Assembly: GCA_020152595.1 (NCBI GenBank)
Contig: JAIGNY010001194.1
Coordinates: 1,331,501-1,395,500, forward strand
Reading direction: 5' to 3'
Length of the DNA: 64,000 nucleotides
From: Chiridota heheva
Lineage: Eukaryota > Echinodermata > Holothuroidea > Apodida > Chiridotidae
Below are positions 28,901 through 36,142 of this stretch, piece by piece. Numbering within the stretch: the stretch's first letter is position 1; every line of letters starts with the position of its first letter. A program made the position numbers and the translations under genes. The notes below the pieces were generated by a model. The model saw nothing but the letters and a program-made list of their open reading frames with translations. It searched no databases and had not been told where the DNA came from.

Positions 28901-31900
28901 AATATTAGTCCTCTCGAAAAAAAGGCCACCATCTTTGCGAAGCACCTAGAATTTCAGTTCTGTCAAAACCTTTTAAGGTTTATTTTGCAATATTTTTTCT
29001 TTCTTGCAAAATTGATTTAACTCATCAGATAATATTTACATGTAAATGTACTGATTGTCACGATTTAAGTATTTTGACTGTTTGTTGGTCGATTTAACAG
29101 CTTGTAAAACAGGCCTTGATTGAGTGGGATTTAAAGCCTTATTAATTATGGCCTAGGCCTATTGTTAGTTTCACTGTTTACTGCTGCACATTTGCGGTGC
29201 ATTTTACAAATTAGCCTACTCAGATTTCGGCGGAATCAAAGTGCATAATATACCCATTCATAGGTGATTACTGCGCATTTGTAATTCTCACATTTAAAAA
29301 GGATTATGCTAATCGGGTTTACAGTTCGTAAAAAGTCATTGATTGGAATTTTGTCAGCTAAATGTGTGTGTGTGATTTGAATCATGAATGATCATATTGA
29401 TTTTCAACAACAAGACTGACAATGAAAAACAATTACTCGCAATGAAGTATTTAGTAAACATTTACAAGGATTTATGTTATCCTATCCAAAATTGGAAAGT
29501 ACAAATTTTAAAGTAAATTTACAGAATTGAATGGAAATATGTACATAAATCATCAAAAAAAACACCCGTTATTTTAAAAGAAATCCTTTTTTTACATTGT
29601 CTCTTTCTCAAAAAATAAATCACAGAAATACTGCAAAAAAACAAAAAAAATCCATAAATTTGAACATATCTTTTTTTCGCTATTTTCGTGGAACTGGTAT
29701 ATAGCTTTTTCGTTAATGAACTTTACCTTTGAATGCCAGGTCCTACTTGTTTTGAATTTCCTACTGAAAGGGCATCATTTTTGCACTCTTTTTTAAAGAC
29801 ATGGACATTCAGAAGTCAGTCAATAATTATAGAAAATGTCCTCTGCTACTAAAAATCGGACGAGTGGGCTCAGACACACTGTTTGTACTTGTGCTGCTTA
29901 CTGTACAGAAAGTATGTGTGAACGGACATATTAGTGGGAAATATCTTTTAGTTTTGAGAATGAAAACTTTTAGTTTTGAGGATAATATCTACTTTCAGGT
30001 GTCAATTAAGCGCTTTTCCACATAAATTTGATGCAGTATTTCTTTTGAGGAATTTAGATGTGATGTTTAAGAATTCAAAATCTCATTGATTGCAATTGCT
30101 CAACCATCATAACTCATGAAAATTAACTTATATTATTGCGCAATGTCCATAGCGGCCTGTACATACAGAGTACAGTACTGTATGTCTGGAATTAAGAATT
30201 TCCTGCCTGTGAAACATAATTGTAGGTAATATTTATTGAAATATTGATTACCTAATCAACTTTTAACATTATTGACTCTCTGCATCTTTGATATTTTATT
30301 AATTTAAAAACTTTTTGTGGTTGTAAAGTGAGGAAAGGTGCATGTTTGGTTAACTTAATTATTAGGTGCATGTTTGGTTAACTTAATTATTAGGTGCATG
30401 TTTGATTAACTTAATCATTAGCTCATGTATAGTACAATATTGGTGGAAAACATAATATCGATATATCGATGTGACCCTTGAACTTAATATCGACCATATC
30501 GATATGGGTCAATATCGAATAATATCGAAATATCCCCCAAGCTTATCTATGTAACAACATCAATGAAGCAACATACGCAATGTGCAGAAGACGTAAAGAA
30601 AGCAAACAAAGTTGTTTGGATATTTAAACAAAATTTCAGCAATTTTGATAAAAAGATCATTGTAAACCAATATAAATCATTGGTAAGGCAACACCATGAT
30701 TATTGTATTCAAGCGTGGCGATCCTACCAAAACAGGACATTCCAACTTTAGAGGGAGTTCAAAGGAGAATGACCAAACTTTTTTCTTCAATTTAATATGC
30801 GTGTCACAAACAAGAGGCCACTCCAAAAGAATCCGTCCATGTAATGTAAGGCTTGATGTGTGTAAGTTTTCTTTTTTCTTGAAAGTTTAAAAGAGCTTGG
30901 AATCAGCTCCCAGAAAATGTTGTATCAGCACCGTCTCTACCTACTTTCAAGAAATGGCTAGATGAAGGTGGGATATTATGGGCCAATAGGCCCCCCTTTC
31001 CCGTAGAGTCACATTCAGGTTCATGGATGTGGCCATCAAGGTAAATCAAGGTAATTTCTTAATAAATCATAATTTTTTGTTGAATTTTCATTTCAATAAA
31101 ATGGGGTAGTTTTCAAGCTCTTCAAATTTCAAGCTGATGTGATGAGGTATTAAATTATGAAGTTATAGATGATTGAAGACATCAGGTTTTCACTTAATTA
31201 GGCCAATAGGGTAAATGTGACATAGGCCCCAGGGTGCATCCATGTAAAACCTACACCAAAGGTATAATGGGGCCTTTGCTTTCATAGGCCAACAGTCAAG
31301 AGACCATGCATGGAGTTACCACAATATAAGTTTTGTTTAGTATTTTCCTTCTACAATACTTTCTACGGTGACAAAATTTGCTTTTACTTTTAAAATAACA
31401 TGATTGGCTAACAGTATAACCAATAAATATGCATTACTTCTTGACAGTATTCTATTAATAATTTATATAAAGTCAATGATACAGGAATACACAAAACTAT
31501 ATACAGCAAAGAAAAAATTATTTAAGCATTGTGCCCTCCTACGTCACCTCTTTTATAATGGCTGCCATTGTATCATTCGTCTTAGGTAATCTAGGAGATA
31601 AAGTGTGATTGTTTCAAAGTTATTTAAATTTATAGGCCTAGTACATTCTGTAAGATTTATTGGTATGTTAGGCAAATAACTCATTGCGTGTACTGTTTGC
31701 CAATGCCGCAAATCCCGCACTAGTTTTTTTTCTTTTCGCCAAGGTATGCCACGCTGGTATGCCAAGTAACAGCCATCTACTTTTTCCACCACCGCACAGT
31801 TAGGTAATGTAGTAAGCATACACCTCAATACAATGCTGTTGCAATACTATGCAACATCACCGAAACAACAAACTTTTACTTCCGATGGCTACCAACTTCT

Positions 31901-34900
31901 CTCCTTACCTTGAAAAAAAATTTAGTCCTTGGTATTAAGGAGATGTTTCCGAATCAAACGAAGATATCACCGAGTAACACTTATTGCTAGAAATGTATCA
32001 AAAAACTTTATTTTCTAGAAGTTTTGGCTCCGTGGTCTTTTACAGTGAAATTTCTGCATAGAACTAAATGTTATACGCTGAGCATTGTTTCGCGTACGCG
32101 AGTGTACATAAGTTAGAGAAAGAGCAACACGGGCGAGGAGCTTCCACAGGCATTTTTTTACGGGCGTATATAAAGCGCAGGAATGGAATGTACTGTTTGA
32201 GTGTTGCAATTTCAACGGGTATAACGCCATAGGCGCTATGCACATTTGTACTGTACGCGTCTCAAGGGTAAGATATTCAAAATATTGCACAAGCTAATTG
32301 CTTGGCGTAATACATTTTATATGCACATGCACATGCGTCAGTATTACATGTATTGTTAAGAGTGTTTCCCGATTTTGAAAAAAAGTGCTGACAAAAAATT
32401 GTTGCTTTTTTTTCTCTTTCCTTCTAAATTTGACCATTTATCGTTGTTGCTCATCTCCAAATTTTACAATACAAACTAAAGTAAGTGTGTTTAATTTTTT
32501 AGTGAGAATGGAATGATTTTAATATTGAAAATAAAGTCTCCCAGAAAAATCTGGGAACTTTTTTTTTAAACGTGTTAAATCCTATTGACTTTTGATTAGT
32601 GTGTGGTGCCACTTTTTCAATGGACATGGGCACATACCCAAATCAGTAGATTTGGAGATCTGCTCTATTTGGGTATGTGGACGCGTACTAGTAGGGCTCA
32701 CAATTTCACCAAAATTCAAACCATGCTATGCAAGACTTCACTTCCGTGTTGATACGCCCGCTATTCTACAAACAAAATGTGCGATGGATTTTGAAAACAA
32801 TTTTCGGACCCAAAATACTAAAGCATACATTCTTTCCATAAACTTACCTTTATGGAGAAATAAGTTATCCATTTGTATATTTCTTACAGTTTAGGCTCTT
32901 TTTTTGCTACACTGAAGTACATATTTAGAGATTTCGATAGCTTATGTTACGTGTCACTCGCTAGTTGCTCAGTGACTGATTGGGATTATATAGTGTTAAT
33001 GTATACTGTCATAAATTTACTCTAAAAAACTCTGTGACGCAATCTCGTTGCAATCAGTCTATGTTGTTAATAAGAAGTAAACAAATACTTAATTAAAAAG
33101 AAAACATTTCAAGCTTTAAAATGATGCATAATATGTTTTAAGGATTTTAATAGTGTTCTAAATATATTTAAACATAGTTTTGATTTTTTTGCAATTTTTT
33201 TGCCTGAAGTTTTTTTTTTTTTTTATCATGCACATTATTGGGAAGCCTATTAATTTCCCTTTCGATTTGTACGTAATTTGAACGGGTTTCTTTTAGGTCC
33301 TAGTATCGCGAAAAGAAAGTTTACAGGTAAGTATTTTTAGTGGAATTACCATATTAATAATCATGTACTAAGCATTTTTGCCTAACTTATAATCTCAATT
33401 TTCATCAATATGTAATTTTTGTCCCTAAATTAAAAATAAAACTTTTAACAAATAACGTTAGGTTGCTATCTTACTATAGTTAGTATAGGTCCCAGGGTAT
33501 ACTAGTTTTATTAGACTTGCAAGTAGTATATTATATCATTTGAAATAAACTAAGTAATATCCTACCATTAGATAACATATAAAATTAATAACTTAGGCTA
33601 CAATAGATAATCATTTTAGGCCCAAACATTGGTTTTTACATTTCAAATTTAACTAGGCCTCTTGCTGGGGCCTAGTAGCGGTTACTGTTTCTTATTACTC
33701 TGTAAGCCTAGAGAGCTTAAGCCTGAACAGGCTAAAGACCTAACTTAACTTTTTATGTATTTTTTAATTCATATTTTAAATTTATTTTGTTTCAAATTGT
33801 TGTTCGTCAGGTAAGTTTCGTTATGGCTAATAAATCCCCTGAAGCTGGAGAAGATGCGAGTCTGGGTCCATTATGTTAGTAGTAAAAGTGAGGTTTTCGG
33901 GTGTATTAATGCAAATGGGGAATGGGAGGGTGGAAAACATGATTTAAGTTTTGGCGTTATTTTCTAATGTTGAGACTTTTTGAATGACACACATTTTTGG
34001 TTAAGGGAAAGGGCTTTAAATTTCAGTCTCTGTTCTTTGTTGTGTGTGGTTGGGTTTGTTGACCAAAATTTAATCAATGAACTTTACACTCTAAATGACA
34101 CCTTTGAAGAAGTGGATTTACGTACATTAGAATTTCTCAAAGAAAACGTCATTGTCACTTTTAAAGATGGAAAATATACAGATGACATCATAGCCGTGTA
34201 TCAAGACTTGATGACACAAAAAAAATGTTGGGGTCAACAATGTAAAATATGTTATCAGATCTGTTCTCAAGCATCTTACTGGGGTGTCTGATATCAAACT
34301 TCTACGCCAAACATTTACCAGGTGCATGCTTCTTAAAGCATAAGTACTTTGCACAGCTTCAGTGTCTTGGAAGTTTGATAAAAGCTTATGATGGAGGAGA
34401 AGCTCTCACCCTATGTACTGATGGCACCACAAAGTGGGGTAATAAATATGGTACATGATGTCAAGCTTATGTGTTTGTCCCATGTGTACTGCTGAACACA
34501 AAATGCAATACTTTTCAGCTTCTTCAGTATTTTTTAGATACAACAGAAATGTTTGCATTAAATGTGTATGTAAAATTAGTACAACATATATACTTGTCGT
34601 TAGGAATTAGGGTGCAATTTAATGGTTGAATTAATTAAAAGTTACCTAAATCGAAAGGTCTTACATTTCAAAGGTAAGTGAAGTGGAAACTATATGAATA
34701 AATGTCATGTACATCTGCTATGAACTCTAAAATGATGATTTTGGAATATATGCCACTTTTAAGTTTTGATGTATATTTGGCTCGTTAGTTAAAATGCTAA
34801 TTTAATTAACTCATAACTTCTTAATAAATCATTTTATTGTTGGAGTTTCATGATTAATTAAAATGGAGTAGTCTTCAACCTCTTAAAATTGCAAGTTAAT

Positions 34901-35725
34901 TGGGTAATGCATTCTAAAGTTACAGATACCAAACGAAAGTGCAAGCCTTTTGAAAAATGCATTTTTTGGCCGTCATGGCAACAATAGCGCATATCATTAA
35001 AATTCCCTGGACCATAACTTTATATTCCTTCAACCAATTTATTTTTTTGTTGAGCTTCTTTTGAAGAGCTCTTTCCATAACTCATATAAAAAAAAAAATC
35101 CATTTTTCACTTTGCTACCCCACTACTACACCTAATGTAACGTTAATGTTGTTAGGCCAATGTCAGATGTAAAAACGTTTAAATTGAACTAATGTTAGTG
35201 TAAAAATTTAAATATATAATTTAATTTATGTTCGTAAAGTTTGATTTTGTGGGAGAAAGATTGCCCATTCTGCTCTGTGCTAGGATAGGCAAGTTTGCCG
35301 ATATTCTGATTTAGGCTACCATAAATGCAGGCCTTTTTTAATTTTATTATGTCATGGCAACAAAGTGCGCATAATCAATAAAATTCGGAAAGCTCTTTCC
35401 AACCATGTAACTTTATATCCATATCAAAACTTCATTTTTCCAGTCGCAACCTTAAATTACTGACATACAAAGTAATTAGCCTAACCTTTTGAGCCTAACA
35501 TGTTAATATAATTCAAATAGCCCACACGTAAGCGTTACTAGTACCGCGTAAATGTAATGACAATTTACAAATGGCTACAGTTTCTTACATTTTAATAGTT
35601 CCTTTTGGTCCTAAATTAGTTTTGAGAACATCTTGAAGTCCCCTCGCAGCATTTATATTAATAGCCAAAGCCTGAGCGGCTCTCGCAATTTCTGCCTTCG
35701 GATTGAGTGCTTTGATTGCGGCCAT
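1..35725 (-). CDS. CCT6: T-complex protein 1 subunit zeta (chaperonin CCT6), 10 exons visible, 3' end outside window
   Basis: This gene encodes the zeta subunit of the hetero-oligomeric chaperonin TRiC/CCT, which folds actin, tubulin and other proteins in the cytosol using ATP. Coding exons, in transcript order, are 35725-35589, 25762-25699, 24605-24471, 21319-21146, 20011-19798, 12399-12239, 8324-8242, 7532-7436, 3404-3257 and 389-153. All are bounded by AG and GT with matching phases. About 483 codons are visible, against about 531 in animal CCT6, so roughly 50 C-terminal codons lie beyond position 1. The protein shows the chaperonin GDGTTS nucleotide-binding motif, [49 protein letters not shown] and PGAGALE. 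Exon 5 lacks one base and exon 6 has one extra, so the literal sequence is out of frame at two places. Identity is certain; whether this copy is intact depends on those two sites. Confidence 0.96.
153..389 (-). CDS. CCT6: CCT6 exon 10 (last one inside the window)
   Basis: This 237-bp exon encodes [20 protein letters not shown], then [32 protein letters not shown] and [12 protein letters not shown]. The PGAGA loop and LAQNSG belong to the C-terminal equatorial domain. The acceptor is TTTAG and the donor GTGGGAAT. The remaining C-terminal exon is expected to the left of position 1. Confidence 0.94.
390..944. other. CCT6 intron 9, right-hand unique part
   Basis: This AT-rich intron sequence shows no exon or recognisable element. 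The long reading frame on the plus strand near 209-556 is the antisense shadow of CCT6 exon 10. Confidence 0.6.
945..2312. repeat. 19-bp minisatellite array 1
   Basis: Perfect or near-perfect 19-bp units (CATGGCATCCCATGTCCCG) run from about 945 to 1440. They become longer, degenerate 19-25-bp versions up to about 2312. Each unit holds the inverted pair CATGG/CCATG around a four-base loop. Because 19 is not a multiple of three and the unit lacks stops, several frames stay open on both strands; these are not genes. Confidence 0.97.
2313..3080. repeat. Flank of minisatellite array 1, duplicated next to array 2
   Basis: This segment is similar throughout to about 4285-4975. Both run from a TAAGAAxTCTCxTCCTA motif to a shared ATCGCCATTACATAG near their ends. 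Array plus flank therefore looks like one repeated unit of roughly 1-2 kb, present twice in this region on either side of exon 9. Confidence 0.85.
3257..3404 (-). CDS. CCT6: CCT6 exon 9
   Basis: This 148-bp exon encodes [20 protein letters not shown], then [20 protein letters not shown] and [22 protein letters not shown] is nearly invariant in CCT6. The exon is bracketed by two related minisatellite blocks (about 945-3080 and 3760-4975), so unequal recombination between them would remove it. Confidence 0.95.
3511..3675 (-). repeat. Dispersed retroposon tail, family ending GTTAAGCCCTCATCAAAC
   Basis: Read on the minus strand it ends in GTGGTACCGTTAAGCCCTC, then ATCAAACAAACAAAC. Similar copies are at 45080-45280, 48386-48484 and 55907-56113. 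The simple A-rich tail and one-sided truncation are typical of a LINE or SINE 3' end. The source element is not recognised. Confidence 0.8.
3760..4284. repeat. 24-bp minisatellite array 2, related to array 1
   Basis: Units are built like those of 945-2312 but mostly 24 bp long (CATGGCATCCCACCCCATGT plus CCCA). Occasional units differ by ATATCTCC or TCATATG. The block 3840-3990 is repeated almost identically at 4020-4110, showing recent segmental amplification inside the array. Confidence 0.96.
4285..4975. repeat. Flank of minisatellite array 2
   Basis: This is the counterpart of 2313-3080, with clear base-by-base similarity over most of its length, including matching short indels. No gene is seen in it. 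Confidence 0.85.
4978..5600 (+). repeat. G-rich minisatellite (GGGGACGGGAT type)
   Basis: This is a 620-bp array of 10-14-bp units made of runs of three or more G separated by AC, AT or A. The plus strand is almost free of C and T except within these units. Such runs are predicted to form G-quadruplexes. Its Gly/Asp-rich or Pro/Arg/Ser-rich reading frames in several frames are low-complexity artefacts. Confidence 0.97.
5605..5860 (-). repeat. Dispersed repeat, second copy at 55620-55905
   Basis: The stretch with GGTTGTACAGGG, GCAATGGCAATTGTTGCAGA and GAGGTGGGAGTGAGTGAGGT recurs at 55640-55890 with high similarity. On the minus strand it is CT-rich with short conserved blocks, like the other retroposon families in this window. 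The G-rich array directly precedes it on the plus strand. Confidence 0.8.
6123..6702 (+). mobile_element. Non-autonomous hAT-like element, copy 1 (580 bp)
   Basis: The ends are inverted repeats TAGTGATGTCACGACAT and, on the other strand, TAGTGCTGTCATGACAT. The element is flanked by a perfect 8-bp direct repeat CTGCTCAG (6115-6122 and 6703-6710), the target-site length of hAT transposases. There is no transposase gene inside. ATCGCGATAT palindromes lie near both ends. A second copy in the opposite orientation is at 48557-50251. Confidence 0.9.
7436..7532 (-). CDS. CCT6: CCT6 exon 8
   Basis: This 97-bp exon encodes [20 protein letters not shown] and then [12 protein letters not shown]. The motif LACGG and DCLGxAGLVYE are characteristic of the zeta subunit. 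Borders are TTGTAG and GTAAGTTTT. The first base completes the Arg codon from exon 7. No frame problem is seen. Confidence 0.95.
7935..7985. repeat. TA-rich microsatellite
   Basis: This is an alternating TA tract with interspersed AAATATA units in CCT6 intron 7. It has no other features. Confidence 0.9.
8242..8324 (-). CDS. CCT6: CCT6 exon 7
   Basis: This 83-bp exon encodes [20 protein letters not shown] followed by AKRRNME, a strongly conserved stretch of CCT6 in the apical domain. The acceptor is TTTCAG and the donor GTAATAAT, ending in phase 2 so that the next Arg codon is split. It is intact. Confidence 0.95.
8325..9558. other. CCT6 intron 6, right part without recognisable features
   Basis: This is AT-rich intron sequence. 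Short open frames at 8291-8554 and 8832-9062 resemble no known protein and lack conserved neighbours. Nothing else could be supported. Confidence 0.5.
9559..12193. repeat. 2.6-kb minisatellite of 21-bp units with internal hairpin motif
   Basis: The basic unit is ACACAAATGACATTCGTCAC plus T (21 bp). Sub-variants read ACTATACAAATG and ACTATGCAAATG, and many units are shortened to 9-18 bp. Each complete unit contains TGAC-ATTC-GTCA, four-base arms around a four-base loop. The array is regular at both ends (9570-9760 and 12040-12193) and scrambled in the middle. It stops about 45 bp before the donor of CCT6 exon 6. Confidence 0.97.
12239..12399 (-). CDS. CCT6: CCT6 exon 6, contains a one-base insertion
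   Basis: The exon encodes [20 protein letters not shown], then [11 protein letters not shown], and in another frame [20 protein letters not shown]. It is 161 bp long, while neighbouring phases need 160. The extra base is in the CC pair at 12304-12305 (GG on the coding strand). Read literally, the frame ends at a TGA just after the shift. The donor GTGAATA lies only about 45 bp from the end of a 2.6-kb minisatellite array. Confidence 0.92.
12400..13350. other. CCT6 intron 5, left part
   Basis: Unique-looking AT-rich sequence with a poly-A run of about 35 bases (about 12548-12583). The run could be the tail of an old retroposon or a homopolymer. No gene is seen. Confidence 0.5.
13351..13425 (-). 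repeat. tRNA-like sequence (tRNA-derived SINE head), copy 1
   Basis: On the minus strand it contains a Pol III A-box-like TGATCTAGCGGTCATAGC and a B box GGTTCAATTCC at tRNA spacing, with a seven-base anticodon-like loop TTGACAA. Acceptor pairing is imperfect, so it is not called a functional tRNA. Downstream TTAAGCTTxTAGAT sequence is shared with the copy at 14820-14892, which suggests a SINE family rather than two independent tRNA genes. Confidence 0.75.
13610..14360. repeat. Degenerate 20-25-bp minisatellite (GGGGCTTAATTCCAAGCT type)
   Basis: About 30 irregular copies of GGGGCTTAATTCCAAGCTxG, ending TGTGxG or TGGTGCG, are present. Variants replace TTAATT with TTGTAT or TCAATT. The array lies between two tRNA-like sequences in CCT6 intron 5. 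No reading frame of note crosses it. Confidence 0.95.
14820..14892 (-). repeat. tRNA-like sequence (tRNA-derived SINE head), copy 2
   Basis: The minus strand reads TTTGGTCTAGTGGTCATATC (A-box region), an anticodon-like loop TTGCCAA and GGTTCAATTCCCGG (B box with T-stem). Three T-stem pairs and parts of the acceptor match. Its 3' flank resembles that of the 13351 copy. A decayed tRNA gene is possible but less likely. Confidence 0.75.
14893..16296. other. CCT6 intron 5, middle part without recognisable features
   Basis: AT-rich sequence with several short frames and no protein similarity that could be recognised. Nothing in it is conserved with other parts of the window except ordinary A/T runs. 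Confidence 0.45.
16297..17070 (-). mobile_element. Truncated copy of the 50328-51373 hAT-like element
   Basis: It matches the complete element at 50328-51373 in reverse orientation, including the AAGTTCTGAAATATxAG and CTTGCATACTAGGCxTATGA blocks. It keeps the end CACAACTCTA at 17070 but lacks the other terminus. Confidence 0.88.
17360..18170. repeat. Dispersed repeat with AACCACACACCAAAT blocks, copy 1
   Basis: It shares CATGGCAGAAACCAATTGTT, CATTGTTCAGCAC and AAAACCACACACCAAAT with 20340-20915 and 24050-24420. Internally it repeats a roughly 160-bp segment three times (each with AAAACCACACxxxAAAT and GATGACAxxCA). It lacks the terminal palindrome that ends the other two copies. Some ends resemble simple-repeat-rich retroposons of marine invertebrates. 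Confidence 0.75.
18200..18480. repeat. Fragment related to the 21350-22410 repeat family
   Basis: Blocks such as CAGATGCAGAAAT, GCCGTACA and ATGGCCGTGATCTTTGCGAA resemble the elements at 42664-43190 and 16297-17070. The similarity is patchy, so this is probably an old, partly deleted copy. Confidence 0.5.
18490..19797. other. CCT6 intron 5, right part
   Basis: Mostly unrecognised. Two short related GC-richer segments (18610-18680 and 19490-19580) both contain GAGTGCCG and CTAGAACCCT or AGGGTTCTAGCT. These are inverted relative to each other and bracket about 0.9 kb, so they may be the ends of a repeat insertion. Confidence 0.4.
19798..20011 (-). CDS. CCT6: CCT6 exon 5, contains a one-base deletion
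   Basis: The exon should encode about 71 residues, from [10 protein letters not shown] through [11 protein letters not shown] and [20 protein letters not shown] to SMEYEK. It is 214 bp long, whereas the phases of its neighbours need 215. The break lies between AFK and DEPID, at the four-T run at 19981-19984 on the plus strand. A five-base run would give an uninterrupted family-like sequence. Without it, the frame meets a stop within a few codons. The donor is GTTGGT, weaker than the others. Confidence 0.92.
20340..20915. repeat. Dispersed repeat copy 2 with terminal palindrome
   Basis: This is homologous to 17360-18170 and 24050-24420. It ends at 20886-20913 in an inverted repeat, ACCTCCG(T)CCAAC then TTC then GTTGG(C)GGAGGT, preceded by AGACAAACAA. 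The same palindrome ends copy 3. It lies in CCT6 intron 4. Confidence 0.8.
21146..21319 (-). CDS. CCT6: CCT6 exon 4
   Basis: This 174-bp phase 0 exon begins [19 protein letters not shown] and ends [25 protein letters not shown] is a CCT6 signature at the equatorial to intermediate domain transition. The acceptor is TTTACAG and the donor GTAAGAAA. The reading frame is intact. Confidence 0.95.
21350..22410 (-). mobile_element. Putative non-autonomous DNA element, second copy at 42664-43190
   Basis: The segment from about 22120 to 22410 is found in reverse orientation at 42664-42990, including GAxTGTGCATTTTxGTTTA and CTTGAGTAGGGG. Ends are rich in GTTTAC/GTAAAC and weakly inverted (GGGATGCGAC and, on the other strand, GAGATGTGCA). 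It resembles the hAT-like elements in layout. No clear target duplication could be read, so the ends are approximate. Confidence 0.65.
22411..24020 (-). pseudogene. Non-LTR retrotransposon reverse transcriptase, truncated and frameshifted
   Basis: On the minus strand, three frames together give an N-terminal linker region ([20 protein letters not shown]), then reverse transcriptase blocks: [41 protein letters not shown], the position of motif A ([12 protein letters not shown], damaged), [16 protein letters not shown] (motif B) and DFADDI (motif C), then [14 protein letters not shown]. Endonuclease and C-terminal parts are missing. It is inserted in CCT6 intron 3, in the same orientation as the gene. 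The clade was not determined. Confidence 0.93.
24050..24420. repeat. Dispersed repeat copy 3, interrupted by the LINE fragment
   Basis: It matches copies at 17360-18170 and 20340-20915 from CATGGCAxAAxCAATT on. It ends in the ACCTCCGTCCAACTTCGTTG palindrome at about 24388-24415. It includes a short CA microsatellite near 24285-24300. Its left side is replaced by the reverse transcriptase fragment, so the LINE probably inserted into, or recombined with, this repeat. Confidence 0.8.
24471..24605 (-). CDS. CCT6: CCT6 exon 3 with the GDGTTS nucleotide-binding motif
   Basis: This 135-bp phase 0 exon encodes [19 protein letters not shown], followed by [19 protein letters not shown]. The Asp of GDGTT is the residue that supports ATP hydrolysis in group II chaperonins. 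Borders are TTTCTAG and GTAAGTGG. It is the best conserved exon here and has no indel. Confidence 0.96.
24606..25698. other. CCT6 intron 2
   Basis: This AT-rich intron has no supported feature. The 155-codon open frame at 24964-25431 has no recognisable domain. It contains several TGTCACA-type words, so it is considered chance. Confidence 0.5.
25699..25762 (-). CDS. CCT6: CCT6 exon 2
   Basis: This 64-bp exon encodes [20 protein letters not shown] and a final Met. The acceptor is TTACAG and the donor GTAAGTAG. Its first base completes the Met codon split from exon 1. The conserved DIKLTKDG belongs to the equatorial ATP-binding domain of group II chaperonins. No frame problem is seen. Confidence 0.95.
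25763..27259. other. CCT6 intron 1, part without recognisable features
   Basis: No coding region was found. Short similar strings (TTTCCCCCAATTTTACAC and its reverse form TAAAATTGGGGGAAATTTGAA) at 26137-26158 and 26396-26417 form an inverted repeat about 250 bp apart, possibly bounding a small element. Confidence 0.4.
27260..28400 (+). pseudogene. Second copy of the same non-LTR retrotransposon, internally deleted, with C-terminal region
   Basis: The plus strand gives [20 protein letters not shown] (motif A with its catalytic Asp), [13 protein letters not shown] (motif B) and DFADDITLV (motif C). It then gives [20 protein letters not shown] and a C-terminal [20 protein letters not shown]. 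It shares long blocks with 22411-24020 but keeps the C-terminal region absent there. Deletions remove the segment before motif A and part of the region after motif C. It is antisense to CCT6, in intron 1. Confidence 0.93.
28458..29473 (-). mobile_element. Nearly full-length copy of the 50328-51373 hAT-like element
   Basis: It begins with the terminal TAGAGCTGTGAACATTTAG and runs colinear, in reverse, with the element at 50328-51373 for about 1 kb. It lacks only about the last 45 bp of the opposite end, stopping after TTTACAAGGATTT. No transposase frame is present. Confidence 0.9.
29474..30337. other. CCT6 intron 1, no recognisable feature
   Basis: A/T-rich sequence with several poly-A and poly-T runs. 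Open frames here are short and have no family resemblance. Confidence 0.4.
30338..30421. repeat. 28-bp tandem repeat, three copies
   Basis: Three consecutive units start GGTGCATGTTTGxTTAACTT and end AATTATTA or AATCATTA. The high similarity between units indicates a recent local duplication. Confidence 0.9.
30555..31055 (+). pseudogene. 3' fragment of a CR1/L2-like non-LTR retrotransposon
   Basis: The plus strand encodes [20 protein letters not shown], then [20 protein letters not shown] and, after frame changes, RVQRRMTKL and [20 protein letters not shown]. LVRxHxxYCxQAW and RAWNxLPExVVxAxSLxxFK are the standard C-terminal end of CR1-type reverse transcriptase ORFs. It closes with a short GGTAAATCAA repeat at 31039-31055, the kind of tail seen in CR1-like elements. 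Confidence 0.88.
31056..33270. other. CCT6 intron 1, mostly unrecognised
   Basis: Short open frames at 31553-31828, 32015-32290 and 32592-32894 have no recognised domains. No strong repeats of other window segments were seen. Confidence 0.4.
33298..33327 (+). other. Possible 30-bp micro-exon on the plus strand
   Basis: A pyrimidine-rich TTTCTTTTAG precedes 30 bases, which are followed by a consensus donor GTAAGTATTT. Another GTAAGT follows CAG at about 33811. They lie upstream of, and on the same strand as, the transposon-like frame at 33980-34455 and might belong to it. Chance agreement cannot be excluded. Confidence 0.3.
33980..34455 (+). pseudogene. Broken transposon-like ORF with [12 protein letters not shown] motif
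   Basis: The frame from 33980 gives [20 protein letters not shown] and [13 protein letters not shown]. After the A8 run at 34218-34225 a second frame gives [20 protein letters not shown] and [12 protein letters not shown] third gives [20 protein letters not shown], then [19 protein letters not shown] LxxDGTTKxGxKY motif occurs in uncharacterised repetitive proteins of invertebrates, from memory, and the Asp could be an RNase H-fold active-site residue. The transposon class is not known. Confidence 0.5.
34456..35588. other. CCT6 intron 1, next to exon 1
   Basis: AT-rich and without recognisable features, apart from weak internal repetition (ATCAATAAAATTC and CATTAAAATTCC with GGAxxATAACTTTATAT) at 34990-35040 and 35370-35420. 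Confidence 0.4.
35589..35725 (-). CDS. CCT6: CCT6 exon 1 (start codon, residues 1-45)
   Basis: The exon starts at the ATG at 35725-35723, chosen because [20 protein letters not shown] aligns with the N-terminus of animal CCT6 from its first residue. It reads on through NLGPKGTIK, the segment just before the first ATP-binding loop. The donor is GTAAGAA after a split ATG codon (phase 2). Any 5' untranslated region upstream is not recognisable. Confidence 0.95.
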
Positions 35726-36132
35726 GCTGCTTGAATATCTCTAACAAATCGAAAATCGAAACTTATGTTGAGCTCATCATGCATGCTGCGCAGAAGCTGG
35801 GCACCTTTGAGGCGTAAATGCGCAAGTATGGACGCCTAACCTTCTCGAAAGATCGGTGCTACTAGTCTGCGCATTCGAATTTCGAAGAATCTGCCGATGA
35901 ACTTGTTTTCACAATGAAAGTGACATTTTTGCTTATTTTTCAGACAATTTTACTTCAAAAATGGTTCTTTCGGCCCCTATATAGCAAAATGTTGATATAT
36001 TTATGAGCATGATGACAGATGGATACATTTCAAATTTCCTCAAGATTAAGTTGAAACTTAGTGACTACATTTTTTTAGTATTCCAAAACTTAACCTAGGC
36101 TAGAACCGTTATCAGTAATAAACTTTAAACTC
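35726..36132. promoter_or_regulatory. Intergenic region upstream of CCT6 start codon
   Basis: CCT6 (minus strand) and RPAIN (plus strand) are transcribed away from each other from a 2.5-kb interval. The first 130 bp next to the CCT6 ATG are somewhat richer in GC and CpG than the surroundings, as expected near a housekeeping promoter. No TATA box or specific factor site is claimed. Confidence 0.4.
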
Positions 36133-36142
36133 TGTAAGACAG

